Virus record (IMG/VR): IMGVR_UViG_3300007516_000087
Span: 1 to 30,635 of that record
Strand: one strand, 5' to 3'
Origin: a virus
Length of the DNA: 30,635 nt
The notes beneath the pieces are model-generated. The model did not search any database. It was not told the DNA's origin and worked only from the letters and a program-made list of their open reading frames with translations. Each line of letters starts with the position of its first letter. Position 1 is the stretch's first letter. A program made the translations under genes and the position numbers. Positions 7,758 through 16,160 of the stretch are shown one piece after another.

Positions 7758-10700
7758 TTAGTTACTCACTTTTACTATTTCTAGATGGTGGGAAGTTGTT
7801 GATGAAGCCAATGTCATAGCCTGTCCCGTTCTAAGTGACACAATATCTCCTTTATTCAGTCTTCTATTTATTGAGAACGGATGAGTAGAGGCACTTTCGT
7901 TACCAGATAATAAATAAGATAAAGTAGAGTTCACATATATAGATATAGCTCTCGCCCCAGCGGCACTAGCGGCTATACAACCAGAAAATGAATATACCCC
8001 TGTTTCAGGAATTGTATATTGACTTCCATTCCATGACCCATGCGTATCAGATATATTTATAAAAGGAATATTAGTTACGTTAACTGTCATAACTTCAGCA
8101 GCATTACCAGCACTCTCTGAGTAAACTCGACCCACTCCAATTCCAACAAGCGCGGGATTTTTTGAAGCGTTGATTACGAGGTAGCCTGAAGTTTGTGCAG
8201 AAACGTCTGTGAACTGGAAGTTAGAAGCTGTTGTTGAAGAATTCCCTTTATGTCCTGCGTCAACAACTAATACTCCTGTAACTTCATTGTACCCTTTATT
8301 AAAAATACCGATTTCAATAGCGGAACTAATAACTGAAAAATCTAAATTCCCAGCAGTAACCTTCCCAGCACTCTTGTACAAGTCTAAGCTCTTCCCCTTC
8401 AGCCCTTTCCCAATCTGTATTGCAAAAGCCACTGGCTGAGCCGCAGAACTTAGTACGTTGTAAGCTCTAGTGTAAATCAGCATACCATTAGTATTCATAT
8501 CTGCAGTAGTCTGAGTAGGAGCTGTCGTAGTCTGTGTTCTAGTGTTGGTACTAGCAGCGTATGTATATGTAATGAAAGTTCCAACAGGAGCATTTGCTAA
8601 CGTAGCAAGTGTATAAGCAGCAGAACCTGCGTAAGCTAATGGAGCGGTGTCTGTGGAGAATGTTTCGGGAGCTGTTAGGATTTGGTCTGCTGATCCAGTG
8701 AAAGATATATTAAAGTTATTCTCTCCATCGGATGTTACTGCTCCAGAAGTACTGACTCTTAGGGTATCTCCAACTTCCACTGAAGTAGAAGCAGCTACTG
8801 TACATATAGCCGTTGCAGCATACGCTTGTGACGAAGATAGTGTCTCAGAGGCGGTAGGCGTAGCAGTTAATACTGCTTGGTTCTTACTAAGATATATCTG
8901 AGAGTTAGCTGTTGTTAAAGACAAGCTAGAACTAAAATATACTATACCGGCTCTCAACATTGTTATGAAAGTTCCATCATTTGCGGTATCTGTTATACTA
9001 AATGAGTCCCCTACATACCTAACCCTAGTTGTTAATTTTACAATAGCAGTGGCAACTGCCCCGCGAGATGAAGCCCCTTCATATCTTAAATAGGAGGTAG
9101 TAGGCTGCGGTACGTTTACAAAAGGCGTGACATTCACGCCGGTTACATTCGGCTTTCCAACTTTCGACATTGTGAAAATAGATTGAGCAGCAGTACCAGA
9201 TGCTACTCCTTGTGCATGAGGACGAATAGTATCCCCAGCTACTAAATATACTTGAGTGCAAGCATTATCGTTTACTGTATTGGCTGTTGTAGTTCCGTAA
9301 GCAACTCTTTCAGATGCAGATAAAGCATTAAAATTTGTAACTAAACTAGAAGCATTCTTACTAATACCCATATCTGAAGCCGAAACAAAGTTATCAGTAT
9401 ATGAGATGTTATATAAACCATCACTTTTCGCAGTAAAACTCGCTCCATTCGTTGCACTATCAACATACTCAACATCTACACCGATATTATCGCGAGTGTT
9501 ACTGAACCTACGAATCTTCGTACCAGTACTTCCATAGCCGTTAGCTGTGTCAACGCGAACTGAAGAGTCTGATTCAGAGAACTGTGGAAGTGTGTTTGAT
9601 ACTGATACGGAAATGTCTTGCTCTTGGAAGTATAGATTCAGTACGTTTGAGATATCCGCAACGATTACCGTTGGAGATGCTACTCTAATTATATCGCCAA
9701 TAACTACAGAACCAGACCAACTTGCGGATAATATATCATTAGTCCCTGTTGTATACTCAGCGGCTAAACTCTCTGATGCTGAGGGTACTCCAGTTCGTGT
9801 TACTTGGTTTCTAGATATGGATAACTGTCTAGAAGTAGCTGTTCCATAAATGTTTGTCCCAACATCAAGCTTACCAGCTTTCAACATCGTAATTACTGTA
9901 CCAACAGTTGCATCACTAACTACAGAAAAAGCATCTCCACGAATTATAGCTTGAGTGTCGAAGCGTACAATAGCCGTATTTGCTCCAGTTCCGCGAGTAG
10001 ACGCACCTTCGAAGCGGAGTTCGGAAGTGGGGATTGTGATTTTTGAATTTGGGTTTATGGAAACTTGAGAGAGTGAGCCTTGTTTTGTGATTGTAATCTG
10101 TGCTGCCGCAGTTGAAGCACCTGATGTTGTAGTATCCGCATGAGGACGAATTACATCTCCTGCGTTTAAATAACCAGTCCATGCAACTTGAGAACTTAAA
10201 TTTACAGCTGAAGCTGAAGCTTTTATAAGTCTATGCTCAGTAGTAATTGTATTAATACCAGTAGTCAGTTGATTTGAGTTTTTAGATAAACCAAAGTTAG
10301 CTGCGGAACTAAAGTTATCTGCATATGAGAATGAATAGGTTCCAGAGGTTACAATTGTAAAACTAGCACCTAAAGTAGCAGAGTCTACATACGTTACATC
10401 GGAACCTAAGTTCTGAGTAATATTTGTGAATCTACGAATAGTAGTATTTGTAGAGCCATATCCATTTGAAGTATCCAAACGGAGCATACTATCAGCACTC
10501 TGAATTAACCCACTCTGAGTTAACGGAATTGTGTTAACAGAAGTTGCTGAAAGTCCTGTAATTGGTATAGTAAATTCTACAGATATAACTCTACTTGCTC
10601 CGAATATTGCGGAAGCGTTGGTTGGGGTTAAGTTTGGAGCATTTGTCACCATCTGATTTCCAAAATAAACCAAAGATGTACTTGTAGCTGTTGCAGTTAC

Positions 10701-12215
10701 GATACGACCGACAACTCCTGCACTCGTCCAATCTTGTCCATACTCACCTACTATCTGTCCGGGATTTGCAGAGCTATTCGACACTCCAATTAAATCACTA
10801 TTAATAGAAGAAGAATTTGGTAAAGTTAATGATGCTAAAACCGCACTTACTGCGGACGGTGTGAAGGTTCCCATAACTTCATAGTTATTTCCAACTTGTC
10901 TAAACTTAAAGGCAACAGCACTTGGAGTTCCAAATCCTGTGAAAGTTGGAACGTAACTTGCCCAAGCTGTGAGGTTAGGAACTGTGTATGAAGTTGAAAG
11001 AAGTGCTGTAGAAGCACCCCCAGTTCCACCAACTACCATCCAACGAGCTTCAGTTCCGTCGTATTTTAGAATAATTGAAGCTTCATCGGCTAGAGTTAAG
11101 GATGCTTTTGTTCCAGTTAGGATTCTATTTGCAGCAGTTGCACCTGTATCATTATTTATAGTGATTGGGTTGCCTGTTGCGTTGATAACAGTAATAACTC
11201 TACCTGTAATAGGAGAGGCAAGTAAGTCAATAGAAGTCAGAGAAGCATTAGTTAAACGAACTACAGGAGTTGCAGGAGAAGAAACTGAAGCATTTGCTCC
11301 AGTTGTTGCAGCATCGGTTGATTGTCCTTCAACCCAGTTAGCAGAAGCGAGAAGAGTTGCTGTTGATTCTATAGTTCCAGATGAGGTTAATCCAGTAAGT
11401 CCAGTTAGAATACCTGCATCAGAAAGAATAGCCGGAGAACCACCTTGAATAATTTTTCCTGTGGTTCCATCAAAACGAACAACTTCATTATCAACCGAAG
11501 TACTAGAAGAAGAAACTTTTGCATCAAGTTGAGTTTGAGCATTTGAAGTTAAAGAATTAATAAATTGAAACTCGGCACTAGAAACAGAACCATCGGCTAT
11601 TTTAGAAGCATCAATAGCAGCGGACGCATTAATGTCAGCATTTACAATAGCACCGGCAGCAATCTGAATATCCCCTGTATTAGTGATTGTTACATCACCA
11701 GAAACTGGAACAATAGTAGCTACGTTTGAAGCATTTCCGACTAGAATATTAGCATTAGTTAAAGTAGAACTAGTTTTACCATCGATATCTAATTGTAACT
11801 CAACTAAAGCTGCCTGAACTTCAATTGAAGTTAGATTGCCAGAAGGAATTACAGAGATTGCAGATGCATCATGAGCATCTGTGGCATTGTTAATGTGTGC
11901 AGAAAGAGCCGCTGAGGCGCTTCCAGAAGATGCTGTAATATCTGAATCAAGTTCAGCTAAAGCTGCATTTAACTCAGTTGCTGAAAGATTTCCAGCGGCT
12001 GCGGTTGTAATTGTGTTATTAGAAACAACAATTGTCTTCGCAGTAATCGTTGCTGTCCCTGCTTCAGTGAGGAGGGGTTGATTTACTGTCCCATTATGAT
12101 AATATATTTTACTATCACTATCTAAGACTTCAAGATCACCTTTAGAATCAGATGTTGTAGCTGCTTTTGGAACAAGCTTTAGACCTACCCAAAATTTCTT
12201 CATATTGAAACTCAT
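7758..12215 (-). CDS. Giant tail fibre protein with duplicated C1q-like modules, 1485 aa
   Basis: The start MSFNMKKFWVGLKLVPKAAT is taken with GGAAG upstream. Residues 1-60 form the likely virion-anchoring head. Residues of about 104-147 carry the AHINNATDAHDASAISV module shared with the 446-residue fibre. A long Ala/Ser/Thr-rich shaft follows to about residue 570. Two different domains then alternate twice: A1 (about 575-712), B1 (728-866), A2 (883-1020) and B2 (1038-1173). A1 and A2 share an N-G-Y-G-S-T and I-R-R-F start and an A-G-D-x-I-R-P-H end. B1 and B2 share L-R-x-E-G-A-S-x-R-G and F-I/V-T-M-L-x-A-G phrases. The C-terminal 110 residues form a C1q/TNF-like jelly-roll (TGVYSFSGCIAASAAG). 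C1q-like beta-sandwich domains are known from receptor-binding proteins. The duplication probably lengthens the fibre or adds binding sites. Confidence 0.8.
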   Translation of the reverse strand: MSFNMKKFWVGLKLVPKAATTSDSKGDLEVLDSDSKIYYHNGTVNQPLLTEAGTATITAKTIVVSNNTITTAAAGNLSATELNAALAELDSDITASSGSASAALSAHINNATDAHDASAISVIPSGNLTSIEVQAALVELQLDIDGKTSSTLTNANILVGNASNVATIVPVSGDVTITNTGDIQIAAGAIVNADINASAAIDASKIADGSVSSAEFQFINSLTSNAQTQLDAKVSSSSTSVDNEVVRFDGTTGKIIQGGSPAILSDAGILTGLTGLTSSGTIESTATLLASANWVEGQSTDAATTGANASVSSPATPVVRLTNASLTSIDLLASPITGRVITVINATGNPITINNDTGATAANRILTGTKASLTLADEASIILKYDGTEARWMVVGGTGGASTALLSTSYTVPNLTAWASYVPTFTGFGTPSAVAFKFRQVGNNYEVMGTFTPSAVSAVLASLTLPNSSSINSDLIGVSNSSANPGQIVGEYGQDWTSAGVVGRIVTATATSTSLVYFGNQMVTNAPNLTPTNASAIFGASRVISVEFTIPITGLSATSVNTIPLTQSGLIQSADSMLRLDTSNGYGSTNTTIRRFTNITQNLGSDVTYVDSATLGASFTIVTSGTYSFSYADNFSSAANFGLSKNSNQLTTGINTITTEHRLIKASASAVNLSSQVAWTGYLNAGDVIRPHADTTTSGASTAAAQITITKQGSLSQVSINPNSKITIPTSELRFEGASTRGTGANTAIVRFDTQAIIRGDAFSVVSDATVGTVITMLKAGKLDVGTNIYGTATSRQLSISRNQVTRTGVPSASESLAAEYTTGTNDILSASWSGSVVIGDIIRVASPTVIVADISNVLNLYFQEQDISVSVSNTLPQFSESDSSVRVDTANGYGSTGTKIRRFSNTRDNIGVDVEYVDSATNGASFTAKSDGLYNISYTDNFVSASDMGISKNASSLVTNFNALSASERVAYGTTTANTVNDNACTQVYLVAGDTIRPHAQGVASGTAAQSIFTMSKVGKPNVTGVNVTPFVNVPQPTTSYLRYEGASSRGAVATAIVKLTTRVRYVGDSFSITDTANDGTFITMLRAGIVYFSSSLSLTTANSQIYLSKNQAVLTATPTASETLSSSQAYAATAICTVAASTSVEVGDTLRVSTSGAVTSDGENNFNISFTGSADQILTAPETFSTDTAPLAYAGSAAYTLATLANAPVGTFITYTYAASTNTRTQTTTAPTQTTADMNTNGMLIYTRAYNVLSSAAQPVAFAIQIGKGLKGKSLDLYKSAGKVTAGNLDFSVISSAIEIGIFNKGYNEVTGVLVVDAGHKGNSSTTASNFQFTDVSAQTSGYLVINASKNPALVGIGVGRVYSESAGNAAEVMTVNVTNIPFINISDTHGSWNGSQYTIPETGVYSFSGCIAASAAGARAISIYVNSTLSYLLSGNESASTHPFSINRRLNKGDIVSLRTGQAMTLASSTTSHHLEIVKVSN
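8697..10493 (-). repeat. In-frame tandem duplication (A-B-A-B modules) inside the long fibre gene
   Basis: The coding sequence of the 1485-residue fibre contains the same two-domain unit twice, with a period of about 308-310 codons (about 925 bp). A1 is near 10493-10080 and A2 near 9569-9156; B1 is near 10034-9618 and B2 near 9104-8697. At the protein level the copies are clearly related but well diverged: DSMLRLDTSNGYGST against DSSVRVDTANGYGST, and SELRFEGASTRG against SYLRYEGASSRG. The duplication is therefore old and probably selected, rather than a recent slippage or assembly artefact. Confidence 0.75.
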
Positions 12216-12227
12216 TATATACTTCCT

Positions 12228-12728
12228 TTACACATTTAAAATGGCTAGAGCCCTGAAACTAATAATACCAACGTGATTTATTCCTGTGAGTGCAGTAGTT
12301 GAAAATGTTATCTGCCCTAGGTCTGTTATACTAAATTCAATCTTAGCATCAGACTGTCCAGTTCTAACTAATTCCCATTTCTGAGTGACTGGTCTAGAAG
12401 CAAGGTAATTAATATCTAAAAGTCCAGATTCAACAACTTCTTGCCCGTCTGGAGGTCCAGAATCGCTAGTTTTACGATATACAGAGTAAAAAACTGTAGC
12501 AGCTCGAACGTCAGAGGCAGGAAAATTTAGATTGTTAATGTTTACGTTACTAGATGAGTTATTAGCGTCGATGTTTTGAACCTGTGGGGCAACATCATAT
12601 GTGGCTGTGATTGAGTTTACGGCATCAGCAAGAGCTTCTACAGCTTCAATTACCGCAGGTGCCCAGTTTGGAGCCTGTCCGGAATTTGGGAATTCAATTA
12701 AAGTACCCTTGATTATGATTTTAGGCAT
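12228..12728 (-). CDS. Small structural-type protein heading the fibre operon, 166 aa
   Basis: The start is placed at ATG 12728 (MPKIIIKGTLIEFPNSGQAP), which has AAAGG six bases upstream; a TTG one codon earlier would bring that site too close. The first 40 residues include a Pro/Asn segment and a helix (NWAPAVIEAVEALADAVNSI). A beta-rich region with an Asn/Ser run and a hydrophobic C-terminal strand (GIISFRALAILNV) follows. I do not recognise a named family. It is the first gene after the terminator that closes the capsid unit and lies just downstream of an intergenic box (12763-12771), so it leads the unit that encodes the fibres. A virion or fibre-attachment role fits this setting. Confidence 0.7.
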   Translation of the reverse strand: MPKIIIKGTLIEFPNSGQAPNWAPAVIEAVEALADAVNSITATYDVAPQVQNIDANNSSSNVNINNLNFPASDVRAATVFYSVYRKTSDSGPPDGQEVVESGLLDINYLASRPVTQKWELVRTGQSDAKIEFSITDLGQITFSTTALTGINHVGIISFRALAILNV

Positions 12729-12762
12729 CAATTACCTTTATAGATAGAGTAATACATACATA

Positions 12763-12771
12763 AGTTGTTAA
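12763..12771 (-). promoter_or_regulatory. Intergenic box TTAACAACT upstream of the fibre unit
   Basis: Minus-strand TTAACAACT lies between the capsid-gene terminator (12792-12818) and the 166-residue gene. A terminator followed directly by this box, followed by a new gene, is the arrangement expected of a promoter restarting transcription. The second box (ATAGAAAC) is not present here; a TATAAAG is seen further downstream. Confidence 0.55.
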
Positions 12772-12791
12772 TATGTAGCACCCGTAGAAAT

Positions 12792-12818
12792 AAAAAAGCC
12801 CCCGGAGAACCCGGAGGC
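12792..12818 (-). terminator. Rho-independent terminator after the major capsid gene
   Basis: On the minus strand the sequence is GCCTCCGGG-TTCT-CCGGGGGC followed by TTTTTT: an eight-pair stem (one G-U pair), a five-base loop and a run of six T. It begins about 30 bases after the capsid stop. A second, weaker hairpin (TCTGT/ACAGA, 12823-12838) lies between the capsid stop and this terminator. It is the clearest terminator in the window and isolates the heavily expressed capsid unit from the fibre unit. Confidence 0.9.
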
Positions 12819-12847
12819 TAAGTCTGTGATTTTACAGAGTGAGAAGA

Positions 12848-14089
12848 TTAAGCGTTGTTAACAATTCCAGAAACCAATACTGATTTACCCGGAGCCATAC
12901 AGAATACAGCTTGGTCAGTATAAAGTCTAAGTTCGTAAGCAGCAGCATTTTCAAGATCGCGGAAGAACTCGTCTCCATAACCCGGACGCTTAAAGCTAAT
13001 ATCACTAGAACCAACTCTCATGAACTCTTCAAGAGAAAGACCGTAAGCGTATCCTTCTTTGATATAGATAGATGGGATGATTTCAAGCTCACCATTCTGA
13101 GAATGGAACTTGAGTGATTTCGCACCGTTCTGAAGTTGAGAAGTTGTATACGATTGATCGTACATACGTAAAGCAGCTTGGTCATTCAATAGATCAGCCC
13201 AACCACGAGGGTTGACGAAGAAAGTCAATTTAGAATCCAAACCTTTTTCAACCGGACGAGAAGCAGCTTTTGTCAATTTATTGAAAGACAATGCTCCAGC
13301 CGCAGGATATGTGTTACCTTTCCATAGGTTATACTGAGTAGCGTTGATGTTGAATAGAGTACCAGTGTTTATTAGAATCTTGTGGATACCAGCAAACTCG
13401 TTACCGTAAGCACCTTTATGGTAAATTACGTCTGTAGCTACAACACCAGCTAACTGAGCTGAAGCATTAAGAGTAATTGTACGAGCGTCCATATCAACAG
13501 AAGCAATAGTGAACTCACCACGAGAAGTCGCGCCTGTTACATCACGAATTTCAATTGGCATACCTTCACCGCCAGCCCAAATACCCGGAGCCCATTCAGC
13601 AGTCGTAACAGTTATTGTAGTTGTAACTGCAGAAGCTACAGTTCCGTAACCAATTTGACCGTAAAGAAGGTGAATCTCAAGTTTTTTAGACATAGAGCGA
13701 AGCATGTTAGCAACGATATACTTCGTAGCGTCCATGAAAGCATTTTTTCCGCCAACAGAACGAGAAGCAGCAGAGTAACCGAGCAATGAACGCATAACCA
13801 TAGGGTTACCACGAACTTGAGCGTCTCTGATTTGTCCAGCAACAGCCGGGTTAAGGTTAAAAGCATCGTCATCAGAAGATGCGAAAGTAACACCGTGTTC
13901 AGCACCAAGAATTACTGGTTGGTGATACAGATTTCCGCCTTGTTTCTCTTTACCAATGAATTTAATCATGTTAACGAGTTTAAGACCTTCTGGGATAAGT
14001 TCTTGAAGTTTATCGGCATATACTTCTTTAAAAAAGCCGTTCAGATTGCCAACGGCGTTATCTGGAGTTGAAAATTTGTTAGTTGACAT
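12848..14089 (-). CDS. Major capsid protein, 413 aa
   Basis: The protein begins MSTNKFSTPDNAVGNLNGFF. It has the make-up of an HK97-fold capsid protein: an N-terminal helical arm, a glycine-rich loop (GAEHGVTFASSDDDAFNL), the long helix (KYIVANMLRSMSKKLEIHLL), a beta-rich middle, and a C-terminal part with FVNPRGWADLLNDQAALRMY, GYAYGLSLEEFMRVG and ENAAAYELRLYTDQAVFCMA. Residues of about 160-230 look like a small inserted beta domain (TITVTTAEWAPGIWAGGEGM onwards). It follows the decoration candidate and the scaffold-like gene, and a strong terminator follows it, as expected for the most abundant virion protein. The ribosome site is AGGAATAA. No separate capsid protease of the usual type is seen beside it. 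Confidence 0.85.
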   Translation of the reverse strand: MSTNKFSTPDNAVGNLNGFFKEVYADKLQELIPEGLKLVNMIKFIGKEKQGGNLYHQPVILGAEHGVTFASSDDDAFNLNPAVAGQIRDAQVRGNPMVMRSLLGYSAASRSVGGKNAFMDATKYIVANMLRSMSKKLEIHLLYGQIGYGTVASAVTTTITVTTAEWAPGIWAGGEGMPIEIRDVTGATSRGEFTIASVDMDARTITLNASAQLAGVVATDVIYHKGAYGNEFAGIHKILINTGTLFNINATQYNLWKGNTYPAAGALSFNKLTKAASRPVEKGLDSKLTFFVNPRGWADLLNDQAALRMYDQSYTTSQLQNGAKSLKFHSQNGELEIIPSIYIKEGYAYGLSLEEFMRVGSSDISFKRPGYGDEFFRDLENAAAYELRLYTDQAVFCMAPGKSVLVSGIVNNA

Positions 14090-14112
14090 AAGTTATTCCT
14101 TTATTGTTTTAT

Positions 14113-14451
14113 TTATTCTTGTACTTTGTACTTGAGACACACAGCAAGATCAGTTTGAGCCGTACCGTTACATGTTACAGAAATTTTTCCAGCAACAAGA
14201 AGCGATGGAGCAGCGGAGATAGCCACAACAGCACCAGTAATACGATTATGAACTTGAACACTGAACACTTTTTCAACTAATTCACCGACTGTAAGTGTAA
14301 TTACAGTAGCTGCGATTGAAGAGTTATCAATTGCTATAATACTTGGAGCATCAGAAGTTCCAGCAACTGCATTACAGACGACATTAATTTCTTGACAATC
14401 TAATTGTCTAGCGAGAACTTGAGAAACCTTCGCTTGGTAAGAAGTAGACAT
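14113..14451 (-). CDS. Probable capsid decoration or head protein, 112 aa
   Basis: A small beta-rich protein beginning MSTSYQAKVSQVLARQLDCQ, with short alternating Ala/Val/Thr strands throughout (SSIAATVITLTVGELVEKV, SLLVAGKISVTCNGTAQ) and four Cys residues. It lies immediately before the major capsid gene, with 23 bases between them, and downstream of a leader of about 145 bases carrying its own intergenic box. Small all-beta proteins in this position are commonly head decoration or cement proteins made in amounts similar to the capsid protein. The strong AAAAAAAAGGA ribosome site suggests high expression. The assignment rests on context and composition only. Confidence 0.5.
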   Translation of the reverse strand: MSTSYQAKVSQVLARQLDCQEINVVCNAVAGTSDAPSIIAIDNSSIAATVITLTVGELVEKVFSVQVHNRITGAVVAISAAPSLLVAGKISVTCNGTAQTDLAVCLKYKVQE

Positions 14452-14569
14452 ATTTTATCCTTTTTTTTATTAATATTTTAACTTTTCTACTATTTACTTA
14501 TTTTGAATAGAGGTACAACTTAATTATTCCTTGGTTTAGGTCAAATCGATGTTGATCTTATGTCATTTC

Positions 14570-14606
14570 AGCTAAATACAATAGCTTAGTTACCGTTAGT
14601 TGTTAA
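14570..14606 (-). promoter_or_regulatory. Intergenic box TTAACAACT and leader hairpin upstream of the capsid unit
   Basis: Minus-strand TTAACAACT lies at 14606-14598, 11 bases after the stop of the 116-residue gene and about 145 bases before the decoration candidate. It is followed by an AGCTA/TAGCT hairpin (14586-14570, loop of seven). This is the longest leader between a box and its gene within the leftward genes, and it serves the genes likely to need the highest expression. A TATTGT sits 17 bases after TTAACA here, but the other copies do not keep a -10-like sequence at that distance. Confidence 0.5.
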
Positions 14607-14617
14607 AATCTACGTAT

Positions 14618-14968
14618 TTATTTTGTTTTTTTATATCTTTCTAGTAAATTCCGACCCTTAGCTGCCAATCTAGCTGCATCTTCTGCATTTTGTGGCACAG
14701 GTTCGCCCCAAGCTGCTGCAGATAGTGCTAATCTAGTAGGTTTGCCGTCGTCACCCTTCATGGGACCAGATGGGTTCGTAAAGAACCGAGTCAAGAAAGA
14801 CCCTTTCCTCCGCATCTTCTCTGGAGTATTGGCAGCACCCTTAACTCCGGGCTTCAAATTACCGCCAGTTGCTTTGTTGTACTTAGAACGTCCAGAGGAA
14901 GTTAATCCTCCCTCTGGGTCCTTATCTTTCTTTGTCATTATAGTAGTTAACTTTTTAAATTTAACCAT
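14618..14968 (-). CDS. Small basic conserved phage protein (DUF6321-like), 116 aa
   Basis: The first ATG (14968) is used because GGAG lies just upstream, overlapping the end of the scaffold-like gene; a second Met at residue 11 is less well placed. The core reads GGLTSSGRSKYNKATGGNLK, then PGVKG and RRKGSFLTRFF, then GKPTRLALSAAAWGEPVP. The combination of a G-G-L-x-x-x-G-R-x-x-Y-x-K-A-T-G-G-N-L-K-P phrase with a Lys-rich stretch recalls the small basic proteins encoded near the capsid genes of many podoviruses. The second half (RLALSAAAWGEPVP, then ARLAAKGRNLLERY) is also a recurrent phage phrase. The role is unknown; a minor internal virion protein is possible. Confidence 0.6.
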   Translation of the reverse strand: MVKFKKLTTIMTKKDKDPEGGLTSSGRSKYNKATGGNLKPGVKGAANTPEKMRRKGSFLTRFFTNPSGPMKGDDGKPTRLALSAAAWGEPVPQNAEDAARLAAKGRNLLERYKKTK

Positions 14969-15865
14969 TTATACTCCGAAAAAATCTTTAATTGATTGTT
15001 TTTTCTCTACTGGACTCTTACTTTGAGTGCTTGTAGCGACATCTCTAACGCTAGACTTAAGAGGCACGGGCGGTTTACCAACGGCAGCCTTTCTATGGTT
15101 CTTAAGTTTACCTAGAGTATCCTTACCTATAATTTGTTCGACTAATTCTGCTGGCATTCCACCAAACATCTGAGAGATGTCTGAATGAATCTCTTGACGA
15201 ATTAAAGGAATTACATCTTTAGGATCAATGTCGATTCCATTTTCAACAGCCATAATCATATACTCAGTTAATTTCTTAACTACATACGGTGACTTAGGTA
15301 GGTCCGAACTTTCTAAAGCACTAGACATAAGGTTATCATAACGTTCATATTCACGTTCTGTAAGTCTTTCTAGTTCACTAGCTTCATTATCCTGCTTTTC
15401 TTTTTCTCTTTCAGACATAAGCTCTTGAAGTTTAAACTCTGCTTCTTCAGCTCTAATTTGTTCAGGAGACTTTTGTGATCTTTCAATCTCTTCTTGAAGA
15501 ATACTAGCAGCTAACTCTTTAATATCTAGCCCGATTGCTGGATTTTGTAGTGCTTTTTTAGGATTTTTACGTAATTCTTGAATAAAAGCGCCGACTTCTG
15601 ACTCAAGCTGAGCATACTCACGAGCTTTATGATCTGAAAGCATAGCCTTTTGACGTTGTTTTACATACCAATCTTGGTTTGCTTCATCAATTTCAAACGG
15701 AAGGTCTTCAGTAATGTCTTTACCGTTGAACTTAAGCTTGAGTTGCTTAATCATTTTCTTTTGGGCTGGGGTGGGGACTACGACTTCTTGTGCGGACTCT
15801 GAATCTAGAGCTTCTGATTCAACTTGTGCTCCAGAATCGACTGATCCTGTATTTTCTTCTGACAT
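14969..15865 (-). CDS. Scaffolding-like protein, 298 aa
   Basis: A very acidic N-terminus (MSEENTGSVDSGAQVESEAL) leads into KFNGKDITEDLPFEID, a long charged helical region from about residue 70 to 200 with heptad-like Glu/Lys/Arg and Leu spacing, and a basic, Ser/Lys-rich end (VEKKQSIKDFFGV). Extended, highly charged, coiled-coil proteins of about 250-320 residues encoded just before the capsid genes are the hallmark of phage scaffolding proteins, which guide capsid assembly and then leave the shell. The basic C-terminus would bind the capsid protein. Transcription probably starts at the box at 15938-15946, about 73 bases upstream. Identity is by composition, length and position; there is no sequence motif to prove it. 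Confidence 0.7.
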   Translation of the reverse strand: MSEENTGSVDSGAQVESEALDSESAQEVVVPTPAQKKMIKQLKLKFNGKDITEDLPFEIDEANQDWYVKQRQKAMLSDHKAREYAQLESEVGAFIQELRKNPKKALQNPAIGLDIKELAASILQEEIERSQKSPEQIRAEEAEFKLQELMSEREKEKQDNEASELERLTEREYERYDNLMSSALESSDLPKSPYVVKKLTEYMIMAVENGIDIDPKDVIPLIRQEIHSDISQMFGGMPAELVEQIIGKDTLGKLKNHRKAAVGKPPVPLKSSVRDVATSTQSKSPVEKKQSIKDFFGV

Positions 15866-15937
15866 ATATTCCTTTTTTCATCCAAAAATGGGTAGAAAAA
15901 TAGTTAACCGCCCATAATTGGGTAGGTTTATGTTGTA

Positions 15938-15946
15938 AGTTGTTAA
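15938..15946 (-). promoter_or_regulatory. Intergenic box TTAACAACT upstream of the scaffold-like gene
   Basis: The minus-strand box begins directly after the stop of the 62-residue gene (15947). It is followed by CATAAACC, a weak form of the second box, and then by two related pieces, CTACCCAATTATGGG and CTACCCATTTTTGG, before the AAGGAA ribosome site of the scaffold-like gene. Confidence 0.5.
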
Positions 15947-16135
15947 TTAAATAATACTTAGTAAGTTATCAAAGACTTCTATGATTTCTTTATTGTATGT
16001 AACTATTTCTCGCACAGACCAAAGACAAATAATTAACATATTAAAGCGTTTAGCCCGTTTAAGTCGAGCTTTCATCGTTTTAAACTTTTTAAACTGGTCA
16101 TCGGGCTTATTAGGATTTCTTAATCTTATTCGCAT
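15947..16135 (-). CDS. Small basic protein, 62 aa
   Basis: A short gene with a good GAGGATAG site before ATG 16135. The protein is strongly basic at its front (MRIRLRNPNKPDDQFKKFKT, then MKARLKRAKRF) and carries a hydrophobic stretch (MLIICLWSVREIVTY) and an amphipathic tail (EVFDNLLSII). It lies between the spike gene (25 bases upstream) and a box-type promoter that begins right after its stop, so it probably ends the spike unit. I do not recognise it. A basic helix followed by a hydrophobic segment could associate with membrane or with a larger virion protein. The small size leaves some doubt, but the ribosome site and tight spacing favour a real gene. Confidence 0.6.
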   Translation of the reverse strand: MRIRLRNPNKPDDQFKKFKTMKARLKRAKRFNMLIICLWSVREIVTYNKEIIEVFDNLLSII

Positions 16136-16160
16136 TTTGCTATCCTCATCTATAAAATTA

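Noticed and set aside
8697-10493. CRISPR-like or mobile repeats in the fibre gene
   Set aside because: The repeats are long, diverged and in frame. No short regular repeat-spacer pattern, inverted ends or transposase is present anywhere in the window.
10969-11448. Plus-strand open frame of 159 codons opposite the long fibre gene
   Set aside because: It lies antisense to a well-supported fibre gene, has no ribosome site, and reflects the Ser/Thr/Ala-rich codon pattern of the real gene. The other plus-strand frames opposite fibres and capsid genes were dropped for the same reason.
12851-12860. A TTAACAAC sequence at the end of the major capsid gene
   Set aside because: It lacks the last base of the box, is in coding sequence (Val-Asn-Asn-Ala) and lies upstream of the terminator, so it is probably chance.
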